DNA of 64,000 nt from Sodiomyces alkalinus F11. Its lineage: Eukaryota > Ascomycota > Sordariomycetes > Glomerellales > Plectosphaerellaceae. A program made the position numbers and the translations under genes. Under the pieces are notes generated by a model. That model worked only from the letters and a program-made list of their open reading frames with translations. It was not told where the DNA came from and ran no database searches. The DNA is taken from contig NW_021167080.1 in NCBI RefSeq assembly GCF_003711515.1, forward strand, positions 3,756,155 through 3,820,154, in the 5' to 3' direction. Numbering within the stretch: position 1 is the stretch's first letter; every line of letters begins with the position of its first letter. Positions 25,449 through 39,800 of this stretch are shown piece by piece.

Positions 25449-26073
25449 GCAGGTACGAACCATCAACTCGAAACGTAATACGTAACGTTGGATGCTGGGT
25501 GGTTTGTTGGAGAGCCGCAGTTGACTATTCTTTCTTTCTTTCTTTCTTTTTTTTTTTTTTGCGTTGGCGACCTGGGGCCAAAATGGAGTTGGTTTAACAC
25601 GATGAAGCAGGATAGGTATAACCCACTGTAATAATATGTCTATCTGACGGGGAACGCGTTAGTTGGAAGTTGAAGAAGACAGACGAATACCAATATCATT
25701 CATTATATGCCACCAACGGGCACAACATCAGCGGTCTTTTATCCCAAGGATGTGGCATCGCAACGTGCGGGAGTTTAGAGCCCCGATATGAAGCTGGATT
25801 GGAATTCGATAGCTTGTGGAACTGTTTCTGGTAGGAAGGTTACCGGAACAGGAGTTCGTAGGGCGATTGGGGGGGGGGGGGGGGTTCTTTTCTTTTTTTT
25901 CGTCTTCTTTTTGACTAGCTTGAGAATGATAGTTGAGAATCTTTAGATGTGGCAGAAAGAGTCTAATGAGGTCCAACACGCCCATGTCGGTACATGACAG
26001 TTGCCTTATGCATGTGAGAAACAAGGTGCAATGCCTCGTAAATCAGCTCACGCAAAGCCCAGGCAGGTCAGTT
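25449..26073. other. Convergent 3' intergenic region with homopolymer tracts
   Basis: No gene seen. Contains a TTTC microsatellite running into T (about 25528-25560) and a run of about 16 G around 25869-25884. Confidence 0.6.
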
Positions 26074-28549
<2,476 letters not shown>

Positions 28550-30148
28550 ATGGTCGACGCGGTGCAACCTCGTGATGCTTCCCCGAGCCCCTCACAACTT
28601 CCTCCCGTGCCGGGCTCGCCAACCTATTCCTTCGCGTCTACTGCGAACCGCCTATCAACCTACAACCTCCCTCTACCACCACCCCCGCGGCCGGCCCATG
28701 CTATCCTCTCCAAGACCGATCTAGAAGCTTCGCAGACGGCATACGCCGACCTGTTAGCCACTGCAAAGTCCTACCGTCTCGCCCTCGCCGCCCTTTCCGC
28801 CGCCTCCTCTGCCTTCGGCTCGGCCCTCGAGGCCTGCGCCCGCCTCAAGGAAGCCCGCGCCGAACCGATCGGCCCCTCCCCCAACGCCGCCTCCCTCGTC
28901 GGTTCTTTCCACGCCTCCGCCGCCCCTTGCTCGGCCGACCCTCTGCTCTCGGCTTCAGGCGTCCACCACCTCGTGGCCAACCACCACCACATTCTCTCCG
29001 AGACAGTCTACCGCAGCTTCGAGGTGCCCCTGCTCGACGAGCTCGACAAGTGGCGCCGGGCCATGGAGGACGAGGACGAGAGCTACGTCAAGACCGTCCG
29101 CGACAAGAGCCGCGAGATCCGCCGCCTCGAGAAGGAAGGCCTCAAGCTGCACCGCCAGCGCCGCCGCGACGTCGGCCGCTTCCGCGCCCACCTCGTCGAC
29201 CTCACCACCAAGCTCGACGGCCTGACCGCCCTCCACGGCGACCACGCCCGCACCCTCCTCCGCGAGTCCCAGGAGACCAGCGCCAAGATCGTCGACGCCA
29301 CCTGCAGCCTCGTCCGCGCCGAGGTCGACATCTTCGAGTCCCTCGCCCGGAAAGGCTGGACCGGCGGCGGGCTGGACGACTTGCTCGAGCGGGGGCAGGA
29401 CCTCTTCGCCACCACCGACTTGCCCGACGACTATGTCAGTGCGGCGGCCGGCGGGGTGGCCTCGAACGGGTCGTCGTCCAAGCTGTTCAGCATCCTGCCG
29501 CCGCGGAGTATACTCGCCGATGCCGGGTCGGATGCGTCCCGCCCGCTTGGGCACACGAGGAGCGATAGCTTGCTGGTGGACGACGCGGAGCGGTACCAGA
29601 GTCTCGTGGGCGCCGCGGTGGCGTCCGGGCCGTCACCCGGAGGAGATGCCGAAGACGCGGAGACGAGGAGCGTGTCTTCGGACTCTGGTCGTAAGAACAG
29701 ACCCAGGGGAGCGAGGCCGTTTAGTCCGCAACCTATCCGGCGGAACCCCACGGATGTGCCGTTTAACGATACCCTTGGCGAGCCTGCAGTCACACCAGAT
29801 GCAGCGGCAGACCAGGAGATCAAGGCAGATGATGAAGACGAGGGTGGGGAAGGAGAGGAGAGGGAGGAGCCAACCAACGCGGTGCAAGTATTAGGGGATG
29901 CAGGAGAGTTGAAGATGAAACAAAACGGCGACGGGCGGGAGGAAGACGATCTAGAACACCAGCCATGGAGAAACGAAGGCAAGGGTCAGTTGAGAGACAG
30001 TGATACAAATGAGGAGGACGAGCCTGCTAGGGAGAATGTAACAAGAGGGAACGCGAGTGGTGAAGCCCTCCAACAAGCGAAGCAAGGGAACGATGAGGAG
30101 AGAGGGCGGTCGAGGGAACGAGATCTGTCTGAAGACGGTCCAGCTTGA
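28550..30148 (+). CDS. Ivy1-like phospholipid-binding protein (I-BAR-type coiled coil)
   Basis: Yeast Ivy1 binds phosphoinositides and the Rab Ypt7 on vacuole and endosome membranes. Single exon, 532 aa. A proline-rich N-terminus (about residues 1-55) is followed by a helical BAR-like region at about 60-290. Its features are the AYADLLATAKSYRLALAALS block, the FGSALEACARLKEAR block, and a long charged helix rich in Arg and Lys (KTVRDKSREIRRLEKEGLKL) suited to membrane phosphate contacts. The helical core ends in VDIFESLARKGWTGGGLDDLLERG. The C-terminal third is acidic and probably disordered. GC content is very high over the helical core and drops in the tail. The identification rests on family resemblance rather than a catalytic motif. 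Confidence 0.75.
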   Translation: MVDAVQPRDASPSPSQLPPVPGSPTYSFASTANRLSTYNLPLPPPPRPAHAILSKTDLEASQTAYADLLATAKSYRLALAALSAASSAFGSALEACARLKEARAEPIGPSPNAASLVGSFHASAAPCSADPLLSASGVHHLVANHHHILSETVYRSFEVPLLDELDKWRRAMEDEDESYVKTVRDKSREIRRLEKEGLKLHRQRRRDVGRFRAHLVDLTTKLDGLTALHGDHARTLLRESQETSAKIVDATCSLVRAEVDIFESLARKGWTGGGLDDLLERGQDLFATTDLPDDYVSAAAGGVASNGSSSKLFSILPPRSILADAGSDASRPLGHTRSDSLLVDDAERYQSLVGAAVASGPSPGGDAEDAETRSVSSDSGRKNRPRGARPFSPQPIRRNPTDVPFNDTLGEPAVTPDAAADQEIKADDEDEGGEGEEREEPTNAVQVLGDAGELKMKQNGDGREEDDLEHQPWRNEGKGQLRDSDTNEEDEPARENVTRGNASGEALQQAKQGNDEERGRSRERDLSEDGPA

Positions 30149-30587
30149 TAATTTTAGTGTTAACATGTGGGGTGGTAGAGGTAGCGTGACTACCTATGCT
30201 TTTGGTTATGCGTTGTTTATTAGGTAGCTTTATACCCCTTTGCCTATCTATTTAGAGGCATTCCATGGCATGGGTAAGGTATCGTACGGAAGGGTTAGAG
30301 ACTATCCCCCAATTGAAGGGATAAGCAGACGGGGCGTTAATACAGATTGATGTTTCCCCCTACAGTGTTCCCGTTGAATAAAACGCCCGCTCCGAACCCA
30401 AATGAAGTCCCTATGCAATACTGAGCCCACCCCAGCGGATTGTTACTACCGGGTAATTCAACAGCCCGAATGGAGGTTGCTATGTTCGAGAGGCATACGC
30501 TATAGACTCGGTCTGACATCAACAAGGACGATCGATGGCTTCCCGTTCGTCGAGCCAAGAAAAAAAAAATTGAAGCATTCCCCCTCT
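30149..30587. other. Convergent 3' intergenic region
   Basis: 439 bp between the Ivy1-like and Nup53 stop codons. No gene seen. Confidence 0.6.
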
Positions 30588-32022
30588 TTAGTCGTCGGTA
30601 TCGGCGGCATTCACAATCTCCCCCTTGAACAGACGAAAGGTCACGTCCAACCACCATATGAACTTCCAGTACGGGCTCGCCTTGTCGTAATCGAACTCGC
30701 CGTTCTCCTTGCGCGGCACCTCGTTGCCGATCATGGCGCCGAAGCCGCCGATGAACCACATGAGAATCGGCACCGCCGCGAGAAGCCTCGCCGTGAAGCT
30801 CTGGGAGGGCAGGTGTGCCTCGTCGGCCGAGCGGAGCGTCGCGCGGCGGGCCGTCGGGATCTTGCGACAAAAGGCAGGGTCGCCTTGCTGCGGTGGCTGG
30901 GTATGGCCGTCGGCGCCAGAGGCAGAGACAGAGCCGTTGGGCAGAGAGCGGGCGTCTGTGATGGTGGCCGAGGAGACGGTGTTGGTCTGGGAAAGGGTGG
31001 CGGTGTCGAGGGTCTGTGAGGAAGCGTGCGAGCCTGGAGGGGTATCGTCGCCGAAAGAACGCTGGCTTTGCAAGGTGCTACTTGTCGGGAACGGAATACC
31101 TCGACGGCGGCGTGAGGTGCCGAAACCAATGCCGTTATTGGCGTTGTTGTCGTCGAGACCGACGGAGCCTAGGGTGTCGGTGTCGAAGATGGGCTCATCT
31201 TGGGCAGGCGGGTAGCCGCGGTAGGGCTCAGCGTATACAAGACAGCCGAGGATGGACTGAGGACTCGCGTACATGGCCGTCTCGGCTGCCTCGGCGCTCT
31301 CAAAGGTGACCTTGACCCAATGCTCCCCACCGTCGGCACGGTTGACCTTCACCTTCTCCTCGGGCGTTAGGGCACGGCGGCGCGTGTAGGCAGGATCACG
31401 CAGGTCGCCCTTGTAGCGGCGCTGGTCGGGGGGAGGCTCCCGCGGGTAGTCTTCGCAGATCCGACCGGCGAGGTTTTCGTAGTGGTTGACGGCGGCATAC
31501 TGCTGAGCCGAGGCCCGGTAGCCACGGAGGATGACTTCTGTGGGTTCGGACTTGAGGAGGCGCTGGGAGTTGGCCGTCGGGGCGGCTTCATCTTGCTGTT
31601 GCTGGCTGAGGAGGTTATTTCCGCTTGCCTTGCGCTGCAGAGACGAGGATGAGTTGTTGGTGGATTGGGAGGTGGCCTTGTTGGCGACCCAGTCACTGAA
31701 GATCTTGTCTGCTGCTGCTAGGGTCGGGTTCTCACGGCGTGCTGGCGTTCCGGTTCGCGAACGAGAGCGGCGGGTGGATTTTCCAAACGATCCCGTCTCT
31801 GTTACGCCTCGTCGGGCGCGAATGCTGCCCGAATGGCCTTCTTGACTGAGAACAAGATCTGAATTAGCCATGCATCACGAATAATGGAGGAAGAAGAACG
31901 GTAAAAAGGTAACGGGGAGGGGCGCCGTACTGTGGAAAAACCATTGCGTATGGTCTCCTAACGCCGTCGTCGCCTATGTAGAGCTCATCGTCTGGAACAT
32001 TATGCAGAATGAGTGGTGCCAT
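30588..32022 (-). CDS. Nuclear pore protein Nup53 (Nup35/MPPN RRM family)
   Basis: Inner-ring nucleoporin that links Nup170/Nup155 and Nic96 to the pore membrane. Exons are 32022-31931 and 31845-30588 (449 aa). The N-terminus reads [20 protein letters not shown] and PYAMVFP, then [23 protein letters not shown], a pattern seen in fungal Nup53. The atypical MPPN RRM lies at about residues 135-240 ([55 protein letters not shown]). The C-terminus has a hydrophobic, membrane-binding segment ([18 protein letters not shown]) and ends in an acidic tail. The 85-nt intron uses CAG at 31846, the acceptor that keeps phase. Shares a divergent promoter with the RNPS1-like gene. Confidence 0.88.
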
Positions 32023-32692
32023 GGTGGGTGGTGGAAGCCCGAAGCAACAGCAAGGCAAGCGAATCAGCTGCTTGGGTCGGGATGCTGCAGGTTTGCCAAT
32101 GAAGGGGATAGAGCGTTGTCGAAGTGTTTTTCTTTGTTATGCAGTCTAAGGCTGTCGCATCGTGTTGTCCCTTAGTATATCGTGTCGTGTCAAAATTGGT
32201 GGGAATTAGTAGGGTAGAAGAGAGAAGTCTTGTTTGGGAGAAAAAAAAAAAAAGAAGAAAAAAAGGGAAAAAGAAAAAGTCAAGTTCGACTCGCGCGACA
32301 TGCGACCCAGATACTCACGATGAAACTTTTGGTGATGGGCTTCCCCAGCAACCAAGAGAGGCGACAGCTGGTCTGTGCATAGCAGCGACAGATCCCGGCG
32401 GAAGTACATGTGTCACGTGATATCGCATCGCGTTCGAAAGGAGCTTTGATCGCGTCGAACTTTCCCGTTTTTTTGGTCCTAAGGTCCCTTCAACAAACGT
32501 CGCCAACGCCAAACTTCCTCTACCTAGGTACGTACAACCCACATACCTTCCCACATCACCACGTCCATCTGTACCGTTTACTGCAGTGCGTAGGTATATA
32601 TTTCGTATTCACGGCTCTCTTTTTAGTCCATTTTCTCCACTGTCACACATCGGTTTCCCATCCTTCGAGCTATCGTCACCATTCGAGGTAGC
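32023..32692. promoter_or_regulatory. Bidirectional promoter region, nup53 / RNPS1-like gene
   Basis: 670 bp between divergent start codons. Contains an A-rich stretch (32240-32280), a TACCTAGGTACGTAC palindrome near 32521-32534, and a pyrimidine-rich leader before 32693. Individual factor sites cannot be assigned. Confidence 0.5.
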
Positions 32693-33802
32693 ATGTCTTC
32701 TCGCTCGGTATCGCGTGAGCGGCATCGCTCCCGCACGAGATCCCCCACGCCTGCATCCGACTACTCTGACCGTGACCGTCGGCGTCGCGATTCACTGTCA
32801 CCATCCCGCTCCCCGACCCCTCCACACCGTCGAAATGGCCGTCGCAGAAGCTATTCTCGTAGCCCCAGCCCACGCTCCGACAGCAGAGGTCGCAGTCTGA
32901 CCCCTCCTCCTGCGCGAAGCACCAAGGTCAGTCATCCGGGATGGGCAGGCACAGGCACAAGCATCACCAACGTCTCTGTTGCGAACTAACCGATGTGCCG
33001 TGCAGATTGTTGTGGAGAGGTTGACCAAGAACATAAACGAAGATCATCTCTACGAAATATTCGGCCAATTTGGTCCAGTGAAGGACCTAGACCTTCCCAT
33101 TAGCCGACGTGAGTGGCCGAAGGAGCTCTTCTGTCATGCTTCATTTCTTCTCCCTACCCATACTGGCCGGTGCTGACGATTACATCCCCTGCCACACAAG
33201 TCGGCGTCAATAGGGGCACAGCCTATATTCTCTACGATCATGAGGCCGATGCTGAGGACGCCATCGCTCACATGCACGAGGCACAGGTTGATGGCGCCAT
33301 TATCAATGTATCGATCGTCTTGCCCCGTCGCAAAATGTCACCTCCGCCACCCATAGCTCGACGCGGCGCAGGCATTGACCCACGGGTTCCACATCCAAAT
33401 CCAAGAGGACCTGGAAGAATGGGTGGCCCCCGTGGAGGAGGTGGCGGTCCTAGTGCCCCCCCCAGTCGATACGGCCCTCGCTCAGACACGTATCGCCCCC
33501 GATCAGCCTCTCGCTCACCTTCGCCGTCGCGCTCCCTCTCCCGCTCACGTTCCCCCCCCGCTGCGCCGCCCTCAAGAGGCGGCGGTAGCCGTTACCGGAG
33601 TCGTTCTCGCTCTTACTCACGTTCAAGATCTAGAACTCCGCCTCCGCGACGTGGAAGAGGGGGCCGCGGCAGCCGCGGCAGCCGCCGCTCGGGGGGTGGC
33701 CCTGATCGCCGGCGTAGGAGTCCTAGCCGAAGCAGCTATGATAGTTATGACGACAGATCTAGGGACTCGAGCCGAGGTCGCCGCCGTCGAAATTACGACT
33801 GA
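32693..33802 (+). CDS. RNPS1-like SR protein with one RRM
   Basis: RNPS1 is a nuclear splicing activator and peripheral exon-junction-complex protein. Exons are 32693-32926, 33006-33108 and 33201-33802 (312 aa). An RS/SP-rich N-terminus (about 1-75) precedes a single RRM at about residues 79-155, with RNP2-like IVVERLTKNI and RNP1-like RGTAYILYD. The RRM continues in EDAIAHMHEAQVDG. The C-terminus is Gly/Pro-rich and then strongly RS/RG-rich, ending in RRRRNYD. Both introns are in the RRM or at its edge and are essential to the frame. The order RS domain, RRM, RS/P-rich tail matches RNPS1 rather than the two-RRM SR proteins. Confidence 0.85.
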
Positions 33803-36800
33803 GAAGTCAAGGCGGATCGGACAACTGTATTGCAAAAAGAAGAAAAGACGATGGGGGGATTTTCTTTGGGCAGCGTAACGGTATCCAAACCCAACCGCGG
33901 GATGGTACAAATGTTGAGATTTCCATGTAAGGTGCGCGCTACTTTGTATCACCAGGCGACTAATTTTGTAGGTCCTGGAAACGTCGAGCGAGATCTACGC
34001 ACATCCTCCTGAGGCCAAAACTATACATAATTCGATGGAAGAGGTACGTAGGCTTGCAGCTATCTCGCTGGCGAGCGTCGGAACACTATGACGAATAAAC
34101 AAAGAGATCATCTGCGCTCTCGTCTACTGCCGGGTTTCGCTTCAAGGTGCCCGGTCTCACCCCATCCTCTCAACTCTGCGTGCTCGTTTCATGATAGGAG
34201 GTGTTGCAGCTTATTCTTTTTCTACCCCTACATCGCATCGCCGCCGCCTTGCTTCGTCTACCTTAAGGCACCGAAAATGATTCTACCGATATTCTGTACG
34301 ATCCAAGCGGCGTTGTGGTCTTTTGGGGAAACATTGTATCGCTCGCCATCTTCATCTTGGAGTCGGTCGTTCTATTTCCAAGAATTCTATCGGCCCTTCG
34401 CGTTTTTCCTTCACTTTCCCTCTGACAGGGATTCGTTCTCAGGAGTCGACCTGTCATTCACAAAGGGAGTTCCACGGCTATTGCTGGCGCCCGCTTCTGG
34501 CGCGGCAATGACAAACGCACAAGCGGGCTGGCCCAATTACCGCTCACTGTTGAAGCCATTTTCGGCACAAGCCAAGACACCGAAGTCCCCCCATGATTAG
34601 GGCACTGTAAACTACTGCCTTCGACGGCAGCGAAAATACCATTGTCGGCATATGCGGACGTCTTTATCAAAATGAATATTCATCCACATGGGGCACCGAC
34701 TGGAGCATTGGGCCCAGTCACACGTCAAAACGTTTGAAATGGGGGGAAGTCGCTTTACCGCTCCGGCAGCTCTTTTTCGCCAAAATCCTCCTGCGTGCCA
34801 AGAGCCTCTTCCGCCGCTTTATGCGGACGGACTTGTTACGTTTTTCATGTTCCCGATTGCGCTTCCCAGGAAGTATGGAGGTCTAGACGATAAGATATCC
34901 ACATCTTGTTATTGGATACGAGGCTCGTCTTGTCTCGCCGGAGAACAAATAGCACAGAGCGCTCCCTACGTTGTACCCCTCTTGATCGCGCTCGCGCTCC
35001 GCTCCGTGGGGGCGAAGGAATATGGTGCGTATCGATGGATCCAGTCGAACTGGCGCAGGTTACCGAACTTGCTGTTTCGACCCCGGTTTCCAGTTTCTTC
35101 CCATATCGCCTCTGGTGGGGTGCTGGCTTCGCCTCGGTAGAATTGCGCGCTCCTAGGCGAACAGCCGGGATGCAAGTGATGCAGTTGAAGGCTGTTTACG
35201 CAGCGATCGGGTCCTTGGCAACATCTGTCCAAAGACCCCTCGGGTCAGTTGACCCAATTCGATGGGCACCTTAATCGACGGCAAACCCCATGTCAACGCT
35301 ATGCTTGGTGTTGCCCCCGAAGGATAGACCACTGCGATGCTTAGGCTATACTTAGCATTTTCCGGGACTTTTGACGGCGGGACAATCCCTCCCAAGGACC
35401 GCCTCTGATGTCCAGTTGCCATTTATATCTCTTCTCGATCCTCGTCTACCATCGCGGCTATCGCTAAGCGCGGTATCCGCATCGTGGGGAATATGCGGCG
35501 TGGGACGGCAGGAACAGACGCGGCGTCGTGCCGCAAGCGAATGAGGGTTGGAGGCCGAGGCTTCACTGGCAACGCAGACGGATCCTGCCAACCCGCGTCG
35601 AACCGAGACCATACCCTCTTTTCTACCCTGGCTAACCATCAAAATACCAGGGTCGAGACTTGGAGAAGCACATAATATGCAGAGATGGTACGCCGGGCCC
35701 TGGAAATCCTCCTGCCATGACTGCGCTCCTGATGGTTGATTCTTGCTATGGAAGTTCGCATGTGCCACCGGCGTGCCCTACGCTCCCAGGGCCATGCTAT
35801 GGTGCAGACATAACATGACCAAATCAGGCCGACCGAGGGCTTCTACCATGGCAAACGCAGCCTCTCCTAGTCTCTACTCTAGCGGCCGGGTACGTCACTT
35901 CCTTGGCTGTGCCGTAGTCTATCGGCTTCTTCAGCTCTCCTCTGCTGCCGTCGCTCCTCTGCCGTTGGGGTCGGCCCCAATATGACGAGAGGTGACTTCT
36001 TTGGCAAAGCTGTCTCTATCAGGATCACGGGGACGGTCAGGTCCTAGGGCAGTGGCTTCTTGTCCAGTGACCAGGGACCAGTGTGGCCAGCTGTGTGGGA
36101 TGCGGCGTTCAGAACAGAAAGTCCAAGGAGACCGGAGTGGCTTGGTCGTTCCACCATTCGTGCTCCCGAGCAGTCTGGGCATCGCAAACATATATTTGAA
36201 CCACTGGTCCTTTCCTTTTCTTCCTCTCGGCTCAGTAGCTCTGCCCTGGTCATCGTGCTTAGTTCATAATTCCCCTTCAAGGACTCTACTCTCATGCCAC
36301 GGGATGGATGCTATGACATACGACAGAGCATGGAACCACTGCCTTTGCGTCCTGTTTCCCATATCTGCCGACCCTACGCGACTCGCCCCTTGCCCGTTTT
36401 GCACAGCTTCAATGCCCCCACTGGGGCCTGGTGTCTGCTCTGCCACCGAAGTTGGCCTGGTCACTTTGTGCGACCAGCCACCCGAGCTCGACCATACTTC
36501 CGGGCCGGATCACTTCTCTAACGGGCCTGGCTGCATGTCGGATTACGGCCTCGGCCGAATCAACGAGGTCCCCCAGCCCAGACCACCACCAACTCCGCCT
36601 CCTCACCCGCGCCCAGGCCCCAGGCCACCCCCTCCCCCGGATGTTCCCAGTCCGCCGGGCAGTCCAACCTATGCGACCAGGGCCATCTGTTGGACTCGGC
36701 CTCCCGGGTCGTTTCACGCCTTCTCTTGATCTCTTCGGCTTGATAGGCGGCGTTCCTGGGCTTTCCTGGGCCCTCCTTTAGGCTGGAGTCACTCGCAGCA

Positions 36801-39800
36801 ACGAACCTGATCTACATAGGGTTACACTGCATCCTGTCACGTCCCCCAACGGTATGTCATGTCTTAGCAAGGAAAGCGGAGGAAAGCGAAGAGAGAAGGA
36901 AACTGGAAACCCCTCTTCGTCGCTCCACGGTACGTGCTGTGCCTCATATCTGCAGACCTTGCCTTCCTGATACTATGCACAGTTCTCAACGGGCTAACAT
37001 GCACTTATCGTACTGGGTTAGGTATCCCGTTCTGCAGACTGGCACTGCGGCTGCAGGTTATCTGGCGATTACACCGACTGTGAAAAGTCTTCGGGAACAG
37101 CTCTGAGCCTGCCGCTCGTTGCCGATACCGGGGATTTTCGAAAAGGGTGCATTACGTCGGGAATTGTCAACATGATCCTGCTTCCTCGTTTTCACATTGC
37201 CGCGGGGGGTTCTTTGCGTGACAGCCGGTGTGTCTTGGGATTCGCTGCGAGACATGATGCTAGGCTTGTTTTCGTTCTTTTTGCCGTTCGTTCATTAGGG
37301 GGGAAACCCATGGCCCGCAGCTATTCTTCGACTTTTTCCTCTTCTTTTTTTCTTCTCCTTGGTTTGTTGATTTTCTGCATGTCTTGCTCTGCCTTCCTCG
37401 TTTACGACAACTGTCATGTACAGCTCTCCCGAGTCGCCTCCATACTGTCATAGTCAATTGTGAAGAATTTGGATGATAGCATGCGGCAAGAGTTCAGGAC
37501 TCTGTCACTCATTCTTAAGTGCTATAACAACATTAAATGCATGCTTCTACGTTGGTGAGCCTTCACACTTGGGTAGCTTGAGCACGAGTTCTGGACGTCT
37601 CTACGGGGCGTGATGAACATGACGCCTTGGCTGGATTCATCTGCTCCTAACGGTGCAAGGCTGAAGAAGCTATCTCCGGTGTTCGAAATTGGGCTCTCAC
37701 ATCGAGGGCTCACGAAGCAACATCCTCTTATCCCCCTGGAGGGTTGATAACTTGCTAAGAGGGTCTGTTGTGGCATCAGAGAAAGTGGCGTGCATGTCTT
37801 TCACGAGGCTGACAGCTTCGAAACTGTCCGTGCCATGATAAACTCCATAATCTGCGGGATATCATCCCCCAGACCCATCTTGCCTCTATCGTATTCCCAA
37901 GCCTCGATACCCGAAGAGACCAGAAAGATAGAGCAGGACTTTTAGGTCGGGGAAGCACGACGGAGTAGCACCAGGCGACAAGGCTTCATGGCGCACTTTT
38001 GCCATGCGAGGGTGTTCGGGTCCGAATCAGCCACGCTGAACCACGGTGAAGTCGACGAGGAGGACTCTGGTGAGGCAGCAGCCCAGAGGAGGGAATTGTC
38101 TCCCCTCGTCGCATCCCAAGAGAACAAAGGCTGGCGTGCATATTACATCCATTAGCGAAGCGTCGCGCCAACAGAGCGATCTCATCACCCGACCCCTAGT
38201 CAAGCGTCCGAGGAAACAGCTGCTGTTTCACCTAAGAGAATCAATCACTCTAGGACATCGACTGTTGCCGAATATCAATTCCGTCGGAGGGGGACCTCGT
38301 CCGAGGTTTCTCACTCTCATGCACGGTCCCTGGGGGTTGTCGTTGTGGACCACACACGCGAGGGTGGGGGAGTTCTGAAGATCGCTCGATAGGCAATGAA
38401 GCGGGATCTTCGATGGTGCTGCTTCCCGTTGCCGTTCCTGCATGGCGAGGTGGCGCAGACCCTTTTCTAGGAGCGTACACGAACATGCTCTCCTCTCAGT
38501 AGAACTATGGTGGCGGACTACCCGTGACGATATCGCGGCGGCCTATTCGTGGTCTTGAGCTGCACGCTCAAGCCAGTCACAGTCGCTTGTCCCCAACACC
38601 CGTTCCGATGAACGATCACCTCAACGCCGATCAGAGTTCGTCGGGGGGAGTCCCGGGAAGGTAGAACATGCAGATCGACCTCACGATAGCCGAAAAAGAT
38701 CGCCACTCCCCTCGAAGAGTTATGAATATAGGTATATGGAGTACATCTCGAAGGGAACTGACGTCGGCATAGTATCACGAAGGAGCCCAGTTACTAGCAG
38801 ACTAAATTCGCTTTCTCTTCTTGCTTTCATCACCACCCGTCTTTCGCATTCTGGACTGCCGATGGGATATGTGTTTGCTCGTCGGGCACAGATGCCCATG
38901 TCAGGCTGACTTGCGCAATGGAAAAGGTCGGGCCAATCTATATTGACCGCGACAGCTATGATCAAATAGATCGTTCGATTTGATGTGCAGTGTCAATTGT
39001 CTATTCGTATTTTGATTGTTTATTATCTACCTACCTAGTGGAGATGTAACCTAGAAGTCGATGACAGGAATATATGATGGCTTTGAAAGGGAAGGGGGGC
39101 AGGCAATGTCGCTTCTCCCGATTGGTCTATGTCTGTGATCTGTGAAGCAGGGCAGATAACGGAGACCACCCCCCCCCACCCCTCTTCCCCGAACGACAAC
39201 GACCGAAAAAAGAATAATAATAAAAAGGGTGAGAAAAAGGGTGAGGGCCAAGTGGTTCCAAATTGCTATCGCGTTCAGACCCCTGGAAATCCGACCAAAG
39301 TATCTTAAGGGACTCAATAGGGAGACCTCACGTTTCAATATCGAGACCTTAAATGGGACATTTTAGTGGGGCCATAACGCCACCGTCAAGATGCATATAT
39401 ACCGCACCTGTTTTATATATACATATTATATAAATAATCGTAGGTGATATAGTAACTAACTCAATCTCAACACTTAATCCTAATACTTAAATCTTAATAC
39501 TCAGCTCGGAGCCGTAGTGGTAAACGGTTATTCTGTGTAGGATATCGTGACTTATTATTATACTGTTTTACGCGGTTAGATTCAGAGTTACGGTGTAGGA
39601 AGCGATACGTTAAGGTTTACGATATCGCCTGCAATTTTCTACATAAAGTATACATACAAAATAGGTACGGTATATATATATCTTGGCGGCGGGTTCATGG
39701 CCCCACTAAAATATCCCGTTTGAGGTCTCGATATTAAAACGTGAGGTCTCCCCATTGAGTCCCTATCTTAAATTGATGGACTGACCGAGCTCCCGAAGTG

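Noticed and set aside
34088..34600. 170-codon frame after the RNPS1-like gene
   Set aside because: No family resemblance; its composition looks like translated non-coding sequence.
35992..36729. 245-codon frame in the gene-poor region
   Set aside because: Cys/Pro-rich with no recognisable motif, no supporting exon structure, and several competing frames of similar length on both strands.
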